Source: Branchiibius hedensis
GTDB lineage: Bacteria; Actinomycetota; Actinomycetes; Actinomycetales; Dermatophilaceae
Direction: 5' to 3'
Length of the DNA: 64,000 bases
Assembly (NCBI RefSeq): GCF_900108585.1
Contig: NZ_UESZ01000001.1
Coordinates: forward strand, 3,224,001-3,288,000
This document shows positions 1-9,499 of the stretch, piece after piece. Both the position numbers and the translations under genes were made by a program. The notes below the pieces were generated by a model. The model did no database searches and had not been told where the DNA came from. It worked only from the letters and a program-made list of their open reading frames with translations. Every line of letters starts with the position of its first letter. The stretch's first letter is position 1.

Positions 1-531
1 CTCACTGGCGCTCACGTCCGGCCGGACCGCGCCAGCCTCGATCGCCGGTTGCAGGACACGGTCAGCGGAGGCGAGCAACTTCTCCCGGGTGCCTTCGAAC
101 GGCGCCTGGTTGGTGCTCTGCATCGAGCGCAGCAGATTGACCATGCCGCGCTTGACCGCATAGAAGTCCACGAAGCCGCGCATCCACTCGTGCAGTGCCT
201 CGGCGGGCGCCAACTGCTCGGGCAGCTCCTGCGACCGCTGCTCCAGGGCACTGACCTGGTCGGCGTAGACCGCCAGGACCAGATCCTCACGCGTCGGGAA
301 GTTGCGATAAAGGGTCCCGATACCGACCCCGGCAGCCGCCGCGATGTCCTCCAGGGACACCTCGACACCCTGCTGGGCGAACGCGTCCGCAGCGGCTGTC
401 AGCAACTTGGCGCGGTTCCGGGCGGCGTCGGCACGCAGCGGCTTCTTCGCTTCTGCCGCAACGGAATTCGCTTCCGGATCCGCCGTCGCAGTCCGCTGAT
501 CACGCGACATCGTCGTCGACGTTTCCCCCAT
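1..531 (-). CDS. TetR/AcrR family transcriptional regulator (C-terminus beyond left edge)
   Basis: About 177 residues are visible before the gene runs off the window. An N-terminal tail rich in Ala and Glu precedes a TetR_N helix-turn-helix at about residues 33-80, with the recognition-helix signature GVGIGTLYRNFPTREDL. The helical ligand-binding domain that follows is incomplete. It is transcribed divergently from the MFS exporter gene 130 bp away, the usual arrangement in which the regulator represses both itself and the pump until a drug binds. The ATG at 531 is used; an in-frame ATG at 510 is an alternative. The family is clear; the effector is unknown. Confidence 0.88.
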   Translation of the reverse strand, partial: MGETSTTMSRDQRTATADPEANSVAAEAKKPLRADAARNRAKLLTAAADAFAQQGVEVSLEDIAAAAGVGIGTLYRNFPTREDLVLAVYADQVSALEQRSQELPEQLAPAEALHEWMRGFVDFYAVKRGMVNLLRSMQSTNQAPFEGTREKLLASADRVLQPAIEAGAVRPDVSASE

Positions 532-595
532 GGACTCCACACCACCTTCGAGGCACCACTTGCATAACCGGAGGATGCCTCCGTATAGTCGTTCT

Positions 596-629
596 ATCGC
601 AACCGGAGAAATCCTCCGCTTGTTGCGAT
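596..629. promoter_or_regulatory. candidate TetR operator in the divergent gap
   Basis: An interrupted inverted repeat has arms ATCGCAAC and GTTGCGAT, with inner arms CGGAG and CTCCG. It lies between the regulator and the exporter, in the position where a TetR dimer would block the exporter promoter. A second short palindrome (GGAGG-ATG-CCTCC) lies just upstream near 571-583. This is inference from symmetry and position only. Confidence 0.45.
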
Positions 630-663
630 TCTACGCCCCATACTCCTCGAAGGGCTAACTGAC

Positions 664-2163
664 ATGACACACACTGAAACCTCTCGCGCGCCGGCCCTCA
701 CCCCCGAAACCCCTCCCTCCGCGGGGATGTCACGTCGTACCGGCGTGATCGTCGCCGTCGTCCTGATCACCCAGCTGATGATCGTGCTGGACGCGGCCAT
801 CGTGAACATCGCCCTGCCGGACATCCAGCGGGACTTGTCGATGAACGCCGCCAGCCTGTCCTGGGTGATCAACGCCTACACCCTCGCGTTCGGCGGTCTG
901 CTGCTGCTCGGCTCGCGGCTGGGCGACATCTTCGGCCGACGCTCGGTCTTCCTGGCCGGCCTGACCTTGTTCACCGCTTCCTCGGTCCTCGGCGGTTTCG
1001 CGACGAACGTCGCGGTGCTGCTCAGCGCCCGCGCACTTCAAGGCGTGGGCGCGGCGATGCTGGCTCCCGCAGCGCTGACCATCCTGATGTCCAGCGTCTC
1101 CCCGGGGCGCCAGCAGACCCGGGCGATCGGTTGGTACACGGTGGTCTCCGCCTCCGGCGCGGCCATCGGTCTGATCGCCGGCGGCCTCCTGACCGATCTC
1201 GCCTCCTGGCGCTGGGTCTTCTTCGTCAACGCACCGATCGGCGTCGCGGTCTTCGTGGCGGCCCTGATGGTGCTGCCCCGCACGACCACCACGCGCACCC
1301 CGGCCGACGCCCTCGGCGCACTCCTGGTGACCCTGGGGATGAGCACCGTCGTCTACGGATTCATCCGCGCGGCCGAAGACGGCTGGGGCGACGCGGGCAC
1401 GTTGATCGCCTTCATCACCGGCGCGGTCCTGTTGGCGGCCTTCGTCTTCAACGAGTCGATCGTCAGCCACCCGATCACGCCACTGCGGCTCTTCGCGCAC
1501 CGCGAGCGCTCCACGGCGTACGTCGCCCGGTTGCTCCTGGTGGCTGGCTCGATGGGTGCGTTCTTCTTCATGAGCCAGTACCTGCAGTTGGTGCTGGGCT
1601 GGACACCGCTGCAGACCGGCCTGGCCTTCCTGCCCATCCCGGTGTCGGTCTTCGCCTCGTCGCAGATCGTCTCGCGGTGGTTGGCGGACCGTTACAGCGT
1701 GCGGGTGATCGCTGGTATCGGGATGGCGCTCTCGGCGATCGGGCTGGGATCCATGGCGCTGATCCTGGGCGCGCACACGTCGTACGCCGCCATGGTCGTG
1801 CCGATGATCCTGCTGGGCCTGGGCAACGGGTCGGCGTTCGTCCCGCTGACCGCCGCGGGCCTGACTGGGGTCGAGCCCGCCGATCGCGGGGTTGCTTCGG
1901 GTCTGGTCAACGTCACCCAGCAGCTCGGCGGTGCCCTCGGTCTCGCGGTGCTGGTGACCGTGTTCGCGACGGCGCACCCGACCTCGGCCACACCGGCAGC
2001 GGTGACCGATGCGTTCGTGACCGGTGCGGACCGCGGGTTCGCGGTGGCCGGCGGATTGTTGGCGATCGGGTTCGCGGTGCTGATGGTGGCGCTGCGTCCC
2101 CGAGGCGGCCGCGGCACGCAGGAGCTTGCGCTGGATGACGAGTTGATCCTCGCGGAGAGCTAG
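664..2163 (+). CDS. MFS drug exporter, DHA2 (14-TM) family
   Basis: This 499-residue protein has a short cytoplasmic N-terminus followed by hydrophobic segments throughout, the size and pattern of 14-helix EmrB/QacA-type proton antiporters. Helix 1 carries the family signature VLDAAIVNIALPDI. The loop 2-3 motif A reads GSRLGDIFGRR, and a Gly-rich motif C (SGAAIGLIAGG) sits in the fifth helix. It probably exports hydrophobic drugs or antiseptics across the inner membrane in exchange for protons. Expression is probably controlled by the divergent TetR gene. The substrate cannot be predicted. Confidence 0.9.
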   Translation: MTHTETSRAPALTPETPPSAGMSRRTGVIVAVVLITQLMIVLDAAIVNIALPDIQRDLSMNAASLSWVINAYTLAFGGLLLLGSRLGDIFGRRSVFLAGLTLFTASSVLGGFATNVAVLLSARALQGVGAAMLAPAALTILMSSVSPGRQQTRAIGWYTVVSASGAAIGLIAGGLLTDLASWRWVFFVNAPIGVAVFVAALMVLPRTTTTRTPADALGALLVTLGMSTVVYGFIRAAEDGWGDAGTLIAFITGAVLLAAFVFNESIVSHPITPLRLFAHRERSTAYVARLLLVAGSMGAFFFMSQYLQLVLGWTPLQTGLAFLPIPVSVFASSQIVSRWLADRYSVRVIAGIGMALSAIGLGSMALILGAHTSYAAMVVPMILLGLGNGSAFVPLTAAGLTGVEPADRGVASGLVNVTQQLGGALGLAVLVTVFATAHPTSATPAAVTDAFVTGADRGFAVAGGLLAIGFAVLMVALRPRGGRGTQELALDDELILAES

Positions 2164-2185
2164 TTCCCTCCCCGTTCCCGACGGT

Positions 2186-2229
2186 GGTCACGGATGGCTT
2201 CTTCCCGGTGGAAGCAGCCATCCGTGACC
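2186..2229. terminator. strong stem-loop after the exporter gene
   Basis: A perfect 14-bp stem (GGTCACGGATGGCT and its complement) closes a 16-nt loop, 22 nt after the exporter stop. There is no long T tract, as is common in high-GC actinobacteria. It probably ends the exporter transcript before the next gene. Confidence 0.6.
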
Positions 2230-2308
2230 AAACCCGTCTGTGCCGGGCGGGAATGGGAACGACGGTCTGCAGGTTGCCGCGAACAGACCTCTTCGCGAAA
2301 GGACCACC

Positions 2309-3178
2309 ATGACCATCCTTGTCACCGGCGCCTCCGGACACCTCGGCCGACTGGCCATCGAGGCGTTGCTGCAGCGTGGCGTACCGGCGAACCAGATCAT
2401 CGCCGGCGCCCGCACCCCGGACAAGATCGCGGACCTGATCGACCGCGGAGTGGGCGCTGCCGAGCTCGACTACGACCGGCCGGAAACCATCCTCGCCGCG
2501 CTGGTCGGCGCCGAGCCGGTGGACAAGGTCCTGCTGGTCTCCGGTAGCGAAGTCGGTCAGCGCGTCGCCCAGCACACGGCCGTCATCCAGGCCGCTGCCT
2601 CTCGCGAGACGATCACCGAATTCGTCTACACCTCAGCGCCGTTCGCGACCACGAGCCGCCTGATCCTGGCGCCGGAGCACAAGGCGACCGAGGAGGCGCT
2701 CGCGACCAGTGGGCTGCCCACGGTGATCCTGCGCAACAACTGGTACAACGAGAACTACCTGCCCAAACTGGACGAGGTCCGGGACAGCGGTGTGCTGCTG
2801 GGCAGCGCCCACGAGGGCAAGGTCGCCTCTGCGGCGCGCCAGGACTTCGCCGAAGCAGCGGCCGTCGTGCTGACCACCGACGGGCACCTCGGGCAGACCT
2901 ACGAGTTGGCCGGCGACACCGCTTGGACGTACGACGATCTGGCGGCTGCGCTGGGCGAGGTGCTGGGGCGCGCCGTGGTCAGCAAGGACGTCTCCACAGA
3001 GGAACACGTTGCGGACCTGAAGCAGGCCGGTCTGCCCGATGGCGCGATCGGCTTCGTGACCGGGCTGGACGCCAACATCGCCGAGGGTGACCTGGCCTTC
3101 ACCGACGGGACGTTGTCGCGGTTGATCGGCCGTCCGACGACCCCGCTGATCGAGACGTTGCGGTCGGCTCAGGCCTGA
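2309..3178 (+). CDS. NAD(P)-binding oxidoreductase, NmrA/QorB-like
   Basis: This is a 289-residue atypical short-chain dehydrogenase. The N-terminal Rossmann motif is TGASGHLG, followed by the NmrA-type core with HKATEEAL and a conserved NNWYNENY segment, as in the quinone oxidoreductase QorB/YtfG (usual length about 286). The likely role is NAD(P)H-dependent reduction of quinones or redox sensing in the cytoplasm. The ATG at 2309 is chosen because it follows AAAGGA at a good distance; the frame is open back to 2240. Its 3' end overlaps the convergent cca gene by 10 bp. Confidence 0.82.
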   Translation: MTILVTGASGHLGRLAIEALLQRGVPANQIIAGARTPDKIADLIDRGVGAAELDYDRPETILAALVGAEPVDKVLLVSGSEVGQRVAQHTAVIQAAASRETITEFVYTSAPFATTSRLILAPEHKATEEALATSGLPTVILRNNWYNENYLPKLDEVRDSGVLLGSAHEGKVASAARQDFAEAAAVVLTTDGHLGQTYELAGDTAWTYDDLAAALGEVLGRAVVSKDVSTEEHVADLKQAGLPDGAIGFVTGLDANIAEGDLAFTDGTLSRLIGRPTTPLIETLRSAQA

Positions 3179-4662
3179 GCCTCGGGTTGCTGCGCCCACC
3201 AGCGCAGCAACTCCGCTCGCGCGGCGTCCGGGCCGACCGGCCCAGCGTCCAGGCGGAACTCCAGCAGGTGTTTGTACGCCCGCCCCAGGACCGGACCCGG
3301 TTTGATACCAAGGGTTTCAGCGATCTGGTTGCCGTCGAGTTCCGGGCGGACAGCTGCCAACTCCTCGGCCGCCTGCACCACCGCGATGCGCCGCTCGAGG
3401 CTGTCATAGGACGCCGCGAGCGCCGCGGCCCGCCGTTTGTTGCGGGTGGTGGAGTCCGAGCGGGTCAGCAGGTGCAACCGGGACAGCAACGGACCGGCGT
3501 CGGTGACGTAGCGGCGGACGGCCGAGTCGGTCCACTCCCCGCCGCCGTAGCCGTGGAACCGCAGGTGCAACTCGACCAGCCGGGACACGTCCTTGACGAT
3601 GTCGCTCGGATACCGCAGGGCCTTCAACCGCTTCTTGGTCAACTTCGCGCCGACCATCTCGTGGTGGTGGAAGGAGACTCCACCGCCCGCCTCGAAACGT
3701 CGTGTCGCCGGTTTACCGATGTCGTGCAGTAGCGCCGCCAGCCGCAGCACCAGGTCCGGTCCGGGCACCGGCTCCACCGGACCGAGCCCAGGAACCTCCC
3801 GGGGTCCTTCGAGGGCGATCGCCTGCTCCAACACCGTCAGCGAGTGTTCGTAGACGTCTTTGTGCCGGTGGTGCTCATCGACCTCCAATTGCAGCGCGGG
3901 CAATTCCGGCAACATGACGCCCGCCAGGCCGGTGTCGACCAGCAACCGCAGACCCGGCGTCGGACGATCGGCCAGCAGCAGCTTGGACAACTCATCGCGC
4001 ACCCGCTCGGCCGAGATCATCTCCAGCGACGAGGCCATCGAGGTCATCGCGCCGACGACCTCGGCGGATGCGGTGAAGCCGAGTTGGGCCACGAAGCGGG
4101 CCGCGCGCATCATCCGCAACGGATCGTCGGCGAACGACTCGACCGCAGGGGCCGGCGTGCGCAGGATGCGGGCCGCCAGATCGCCCAACCCGCCGAACGG
4201 GTCGACGAATTCCGGCTCCGGCAACCGCAACGCCATGGCGTTCACGGTGAAATCACGCCGGCGCAGGTCATCGACCAGCGAATCGCCGAACATCACCTCC
4301 GGCTTGCGGCTGGTGCGGTCGTAGACGTCCGCCCGGTAGGTCGTGATCTCAACGGTGTCCGCGCCGCGCTGGCCCCCGATCGTGCCGAAAGCGCGGCCCA
4401 TGTCCCAGGTCGCGTCGGCCCAGTCGTCCAAGATCGCCTGCGTCTGCTCCGGACTCGCGGACGTCGTGAAGTCCAGATCGCTGGGTGTGCGCCCGAGCAG
4501 CGCGTCCCGCACCGGGCCGCCGACGAGCGCCAACTCGTGTCCCTGGGCAGCGAATCGTGCCCCGAGATCGGTGAGCACGCCCAGGACGGGCGCAAGGTGA
4601 CGTACGGCGCGAGCCTGCAACTCGGCGTACGGCAACTCATTCACGGGGTCAGGCTCAGGCAC
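3169..4662 (-). CDS. cca: CCA tRNA nucleotidyltransferase
   Basis: This 497-residue protein adds or repairs the 3' CCA of tRNAs. The class II nucleotidyltransferase head has GGPVRDALLGRTPSDLDF, where the two Asp bind the metals. Next come the RRDFTVNAMAL motif and the RNA-binding segment DDPLRMMRAARF, then a C-terminal HD domain (LLHDIGKP). It matches the actinobacterial PcnA/Cca orthologue that sits leftward of murJ in Mycobacterium. It is divergent from the NUDIX gene across a 56-bp gap. Confidence 0.95.
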   Translation of the reverse strand: MPEPDPVNELPYAELQARAVRHLAPVLGVLTDLGARFAAQGHELALVGGPVRDALLGRTPSDLDFTTSASPEQTQAILDDWADATWDMGRAFGTIGGQRGADTVEITTYRADVYDRTSRKPEVMFGDSLVDDLRRRDFTVNAMALRLPEPEFVDPFGGLGDLAARILRTPAPAVESFADDPLRMMRAARFVAQLGFTASAEVVGAMTSMASSLEMISAERVRDELSKLLLADRPTPGLRLLVDTGLAGVMLPELPALQLEVDEHHRHKDVYEHSLTVLEQAIALEGPREVPGLGPVEPVPGPDLVLRLAALLHDIGKPATRRFEAGGGVSFHHHEMVGAKLTKKRLKALRYPSDIVKDVSRLVELHLRFHGYGGGEWTDSAVRRYVTDAGPLLSRLHLLTRSDSTTRNKRRAAALAASYDSLERRIAVVQAAEELAAVRPELDGNQIAETLGIKPGPVLGRAYKHLLEFRLDAGPVGPDAARAELLRWWAQQPEAQA

Positions 4663-4718
4663 CCGCCAAGGTTAGGCGAAGACACCCTCAGCGCCGTGCC
4701 CGTGGTTACAGTGTTGAA

Positions 4719-5204
4719 ATGAGCCTGTCGCCGCCCCGCGCCAGCCGCAGTGTGCGGCGGCTGCCTGCGGTGGAGGAGATCTCCGCAGGTGGGGTGGTCA
4801 TCGACGTCAACGACGGACTGGCCTGGATCGCCTTGATCGCGCGGCACAACCGGGCCGGCAAGCTCGAGTGGTGTCTACCGAAAGGGCACGTCGAGCCCGG
4901 CGAGACCCTGGTCGAGACCGCCGTCCGGGAGGTGGCCGAGGAGACCGGCATCGTCGGTCAGGCCCTGCTGACCCTCGGCACGATCGACTACTGGTTCACG
5001 ACACCCAAGTTCCGGATTCACAAGCGCGTGCACCACTATCTACTCGAGGCCGTCGGCGGAACGATCAGCGTCGAGGGCGACCCCGATCATGAGGCAGTGG
5101 ACGCGCGATGGTTCCGGTTGGACACGGTGCACCGCTACCTGACCTTCCCCAACGAACGCCGCATCGTGCAGCTCGCCTGGGAGCGTTTGGCCGGAACCGC
5201 CTGA
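4719..5204 (+). CDS. NUDIX hydrolase (MutT4-like)
   Basis: This is a 161-residue NUDIX pyrophosphohydrolase. The NUDIX box runs from GHVEPGETLVETA through REVAEETGI (about residues 54-76), with the REVAEE metal-binding helix intact. The position between cca and the DUF6049 exported-protein gene equals that of mutT4 in Mycobacterium tuberculosis, so a nucleotide-pool or dinucleotide substrate is plausible but unproven. The ATG has almost no upstream leader before the divergent promoter region, so a leaderless transcript is possible. Confidence 0.88.
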   Translation: MSLSPPRASRSVRRLPAVEEISAGGVVIDVNDGLAWIALIARHNRAGKLEWCLPKGHVEPGETLVETAVREVAEETGIVGQALLTLGTIDYWFTTPKFRIHKRVHHYLLEAVGGTISVEGDPDHEAVDARWFRLDTVHRYLTFPNERRIVQLAWERLAGTA

Positions 5205-5209
5205 GACCC

Positions 5210-7495
5210 GTGGCGTCTGGACCCGTCCGCCGGCCCTGGCTGCGCGCTCTGCTGCTCGCTGTCGTGGTGGCGATGCTGTCCATCGGAGTCGGTTTCGGTA
5301 GCGGCGTCCCTGCGTCGTCCGCCAGTGCGCTGACCGCGGACTGGGACACAGCCGGTGCGTTGACGATCGGCTCGGTCAGCCCCCAGATCTCCGATGGCTC
5401 GTCCGATGTGACCATCACCGGCACGGTCACCAATCAGTCCACCGATGCGATGACCCCGGTCATCACGATCGGTCTCGGCAGCCGATCGCTGGACACCACG
5501 ACCCGGCTCGCCGACTGGCAATCGGGCGACACGACGTACCTGACCAACTCGGTAGCCACCACCACGCTGTCGCAACTCGCACCGTCGCGTCGTGCAAACT
5601 GGTCGGTGAAAATCCCCAAAAGTGCTCTACCGCAAGGATCTTCGTACGCAAGTTTGCCGCTGATGGTTAGTGTCAGCACCGTCGGAGGGCCCGTGCTGCG
5701 CAGCGTGCGCAGCTCGTTGCAGGTGGTGACGGCAAGCTCGGTTACGCCCAGCTTGGCGGTCACCTGGGTGGTTCCGCTCACGCTGCCTGCCGACCCGGCG
5801 CTCTTCGGACCGAGCGGTGACGCGCGCACCGCGGCCTGGCAGAAGGCGATCGGCAGCGGATCCGCCATCGACCAGCTGCTCACCTCGTTGGCCGGCCAGC
5901 CGGTGACCTGGCTGGTCGACCCGCGGATCGTCACCGAACCGGTGGCCCAGGACGACAATCTGCCCGCGGCCACCACCTCGCCCACTGGCACTGCCTCCCC
6001 CACGGCAACGGCGCCGGGCACCAGTGCTGCCACGACCACGAACCCGACAGGTGGCGCCACCCCCACGCCGACGGACACGACGGCCGCACCGACCGATGAC
6101 CCCATCGAGACGGAGATGACGGCGCTACGCGAACGGCTGGCGTCCGTCACCGCCGAGGGCCAGCAGAAGGTGTGGTGGACCCCGCTGGACGATCCCGACC
6201 TGTCGGGACTCTTGGCCAGTGGTGACCAGAACGTCCTGAAGCGGGCGCTGAGCCCTGGACTGCCGGAGGATTTGCGCGCCATCAGCGACACCGTGGTCGC
6301 CGCCCCGGCCGAAGCGCAGACCGACCGGCAACTCACCCAACTGGCCAGCACCTGGCGTGCCGCCCGAGGCAGCGCACCCGTGGTCATCCAGCCCAACCGG
6401 GTGGTCACGGACACCGGCCTGGTGACGACGGCGACCCGCCGGGCCACCGGGACCGCCGGCCTGCTGCTCTACGACGAGACGCTCAGTTCGCTGCTGTCCA
6501 CTGCTGACCCCTCAGGGGAGGGCGCGGCATCGGCCCATCTGCTCGCCTACACCCTGGCCCTGTACCTGCAGGGGCCGAGCAACCAGCGCTCGATCGCGGC
6601 GTTGGTCCCCCGACAGCTGACCCTCCAGCCGGCCGTTCTGGCTGCCCGTCTCATCGCTACCCGAGCCGCCGCCTGGACCGCCGATCACACGGGTCAACAA
6701 ACGGCGACCGACCTGGCGACGGGCCCCGTGGCCCAGGTGCGTCAGACCCCCTCGGAGGGCACGCCCTACCCCACGCCCGGTCGCACCGGGATCACCGCCA
6801 TCCTGCTGGAAGGCGTTGAGCAGCAACGACGCCGGCTGACCGGCTTCGGCACCATCCTCGTCGACGCAACGAACGACATCGCTGCCCGGACCGCCGCCTT
6901 GGACACCACCTTCTCGACCCGCTGGCGGGCCGACGTGCCCAGTGCTGCCGAGTCCCTACATCTGGCCAGTACGGCGACCTCTGGCCTGCTCGCGCGGGTG
7001 GCAGTCAGCCCGGGCAACGTCAACTTCTTCGCCGATTCGGGCCAGTTGAGTGTGACGGTCACCAGTACGCTGACCCGCGCTGTCGAAGGGGTGCATCTGA
7101 CGCTGACACCACGGCGGGCGATCCTGCAGGTCGAAGACCCCACCCACACCCTCGATCTCGGCGTCGCCGGCCGGGCCACCACCCGGTTCCACGTGCAGGC
7201 GCTGGCCCAGGGTCAGGTGCCGGTCGATGCGACGCTCAGCACACCGGGGGGTCTGGTCCTCGGCAGCCCTGATGGCCAAACCACCCAGGTGCAGGTCGAC
7301 GTACGACCGACCGCGAGTTGGATCTTCTGGGTCCTGGGATCCCTGGGTGGCATTGTGTTTGTCGTCGGGTTGATCCGCGCGGTCCGGCGTGGTCCGCGGA
7401 CCGCGGAGCAACTCGACCCCAGCGCCCGGACGCCCAGCGACGCGGTTGTTACCGTCACACCCGCGCCTCTCATCGATGACGACGAAGAAGAATGA
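5210..7495 (+). CDS. DUF6049 family exported protein (Rv3909-like)
   Basis: This is a 761-residue protein. The start is set at the GTG at 5210, which places a signal sequence (Arg-rich start, then LRALLLAVVVAMLSIGVGF) at the N-terminus. Most of the chain is extracytoplasmic, with a Thr/Ala/Pro-rich low-complexity stretch near residues 250-300. One C-terminal membrane helix (WIFWVLGSLGGIVFVVGLI) is followed by a short Arg-rich and acidic cytoplasmic tail. It ends ATGA-overlapped with murJ, so the two are co-translated. The position equals that of Rv3909 in M. tuberculosis. A role with the peptidoglycan flippase is suggested only by context. Confidence 0.85.
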   Translation: MASGPVRRPWLRALLLAVVVAMLSIGVGFGSGVPASSASALTADWDTAGALTIGSVSPQISDGSSDVTITGTVTNQSTDAMTPVITIGLGSRSLDTTTRLADWQSGDTTYLTNSVATTTLSQLAPSRRANWSVKIPKSALPQGSSYASLPLMVSVSTVGGPVLRSVRSSLQVVTASSVTPSLAVTWVVPLTLPADPALFGPSGDARTAAWQKAIGSGSAIDQLLTSLAGQPVTWLVDPRIVTEPVAQDDNLPAATTSPTGTASPTATAPGTSAATTTNPTGGATPTPTDTTAAPTDDPIETEMTALRERLASVTAEGQQKVWWTPLDDPDLSGLLASGDQNVLKRALSPGLPEDLRAISDTVVAAPAEAQTDRQLTQLASTWRAARGSAPVVIQPNRVVTDTGLVTTATRRATGTAGLLLYDETLSSLLSTADPSGEGAASAHLLAYTLALYLQGPSNQRSIAALVPRQLTLQPAVLAARLIATRAAAWTADHTGQQTATDLATGPVAQVRQTPSEGTPYPTPGRTGITAILLEGVEQQRRRLTGFGTILVDATNDIAARTAALDTTFSTRWRADVPSAAESLHLASTATSGLLARVAVSPGNVNFFADSGQLSVTVTSTLTRAVEGVHLTLTPRRAILQVEDPTHTLDLGVAGRATTRFHVQALAQGQVPVDATLSTPGGLVLGSPDGQTTQVQVDVRPTASWIFWVLGSLGGIVFVVGLIRAVRRGPRTAEQLDPSARTPSDAVVTVTPAPLIDDDEEE

Positions 7496-9438
7496 GCCCC
7501 AGACAACCTTCCGACGACGCACCTGCGAGTGTCGAGCCGCCCCCGATCGCGGCGAGTCTGGGTGGCTTGTACAACGCGTGGGTCCGCAGCGATCTGCCCG
7601 AGTCGACGGCCGACAACGAGTTCGTGGCCGCGCTCGACCAACTGGAGACCGGCTCGGTCCAACATCTGCCGGACATCGTGGTGGACACCCGCCGGGACCG
7701 CACTACGGCCCCGGCCACGCACCCGCAGACGACGCCCCCGCCTGCCTCCGCACCGCCAGCTTCGGCCGCACCCACCGCAGCAGCGGTCAACCCGACGGCC
7801 CCGCAGAACCCGCCGGCCGGCGGGGGGATCCTGCGCTCGAGCGTGGTGATGGCCTCCGGCACCATCGTCTCCCGGTTGATGGGCGTGCTGCGGGTTGTCC
7901 TGCTGGCGCACATCATCGGCGTCAACAGCGCACCCGCCAGCGTGTGGGACACCGCGAACAACCTGCCCAACCTGATCTACCTGCTCCTGGCCGGAGGGGT
8001 GATCAACGCCGTCCTCGTCCCGCAGATCACGCGAGCGATGAAGGAGGCCGACGGCGGCAAGAGCTTCACCGACGCGTTGCTGACCCGCGCGATGATCCTG
8101 CTGGCCGCCATCACGGTGATCCTGATGCTCGGGTCGCCCTACCTCTATCGGATCTTCGACAGCACCACTGACCCCGACCGTCTGCGGCTGGGCGTTGCCT
8201 TCACCCTGGTCTGTCTGCCGCAGTTGTTCTTCTACGGTGCCTACACCCTGCTCGGAGAGGTTCTCAACGCGCGCAGCCGCTTCGGGGCGCTGATGTGGGC
8301 GCCGGTGCTGGCCAACATCGTGTCGATCCTGGGCCTGCTGGTGCTGTGGGGGATGACCGACCCGGGGCGGATCCAACAGACCGACGGCTGGTCCTGGGCG
8401 GAGATCTCGGTCCTGGCCGGCAGCGCCACGCTCGGCATCGCTGCGCAGGCGCTGATCCTGATCATCCCGTTGCGGCGCAGTGGGTACCACTTCGCTAGCA
8501 ACTGGCACTTCCGGGGTCTGGAGGCTCGCACTACCACGAAGATCGCCGGCTGGGCGCTGGGCGCGGTCGCTGTGCAGCAGGTCGGCCAGATCATCACCTC
8601 GCGGGTGCTGAACTCGGTGCCGCCCGGTTTCGGTGGCAAGGCTGCCCAGTCCAACGCCTTCCTGCTCTTCATGATGCCGCACTCGGTCATCACCTTGTCG
8701 TTGGTGACCGCGCTCTACACCCGCCTGTCGCACGCCGCTCACCGCGATGACCGTGGTGCGGTGGCGGATGACCTGACGTTGGGTATGCGGCTGTCCGGTG
8801 TCTCCACGGTGGCGGTGACGATCGGATCCTTCATCCTGATCGGGCCGATCGCGATCGCCATGTTCGGTACGAAGGACAACGCCGGCGCCGCGGTCGCGGA
8901 CGCCACCATCGCGATGTGCCTCGGCATGATCCCGTTCACGATGTGCGTGCTGATCCAGCGGGTGTGTTACGCCTTCAGCGACGCGATCCGACCGTTCTAT
9001 CTGCAGGTGGTCTGCACAGCGATCGCGATTCCGTTCACCCTGCTCGCGGCGCGGCTACCCGTCCAGGCCATCGGAGCGGGTGTGGCCGGCGCCCAGTCGC
9101 TCAGTTACGTCATCGAGGCGAGCATCGCGTGGATCCTCGTGCGTCGCCACTTGGGTCGAGTCCCCAGCAACGGGGTCCTTCGCACCTACGGCAAACTCGC
9201 CGGCGCCGCCTTCGTCGCCGCGGTGGTCGTGGGGGTGTTCTATCACTTCACGCTCGGCGTCTTCACCCCGAGCAGCCCGCTGGAGTCCCGTGGTGTCGCC
9301 CTCCTGGAGGTTGCGCTCGGCGTCCCGTTGTTCTGTGTGGTCTACGTCAGTGTGGCCAAGGCCTGGCATGTTCCCGAGATCGAATCGTTGCTCGCACGTG
9401 TGCGAGCCGTCACCGACAGGCTGCGCCGCACCGCATAA
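7492..9438 (+). CDS. murJ: lipid II flippase MurJ (MviN)
   Basis: This 648-residue integral membrane protein flips lipid-linked peptidoglycan precursor to the outer face. About 115 N-terminal residues are Pro/Ala/Thr-rich and cytoplasmic. The MOP-superfamily core then begins with SGTIVSRLMGVLRVVLLA and NLPNLIYLLLAGG, and about 14 helices follow. The long N-terminal extension is typical of actinobacterial MviN. In mycobacteria the C-terminus continues into a pseudokinase domain; here that part is a separate downstream gene. It overlaps the DUF6049 gene by 4 nt. Confidence 0.95.
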   Translation: MSPRQPSDDAPASVEPPPIAASLGGLYNAWVRSDLPESTADNEFVAALDQLETGSVQHLPDIVVDTRRDRTTAPATHPQTTPPPASAPPASAAPTAAAVNPTAPQNPPAGGGILRSSVVMASGTIVSRLMGVLRVVLLAHIIGVNSAPASVWDTANNLPNLIYLLLAGGVINAVLVPQITRAMKEADGGKSFTDALLTRAMILLAAITVILMLGSPYLYRIFDSTTDPDRLRLGVAFTLVCLPQLFFYGAYTLLGEVLNARSRFGALMWAPVLANIVSILGLLVLWGMTDPGRIQQTDGWSWAEISVLAGSATLGIAAQALILIIPLRRSGYHFASNWHFRGLEARTTTKIAGWALGAVAVQQVGQIITSRVLNSVPPGFGGKAAQSNAFLLFMMPHSVITLSLVTALYTRLSHAAHRDDRGAVADDLTLGMRLSGVSTVAVTIGSFILIGPIAIAMFGTKDNAGAAVADATIAMCLGMIPFTMCVLIQRVCYAFSDAIRPFYLQVVCTAIAIPFTLLAARLPVQAIGAGVAGAQSLSYVIEASIAWILVRRHLGRVPSNGVLRTYGKLAGAAFVAAVVVGVFYHFTLGVFTPSSPLESRGVALLEVALGVPLFCVVYVSVAKAWHVPEIESLLARVRAVTDRLRRTA

Positions 9439-9499
9439 GATGCCTGCGTTGCGTCCAGGTCACCAAGGCCTCGGACACCGGAATCAGAAGGGCGGCTAG

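Noticed and set aside
730-1977. 415-codon minus-strand frame opposite the MFS exporter
   Set aside because: Composition is Arg/Gly/Gln-rich with no motif; it is a shadow of the exporter's GC-rich third codon positions.
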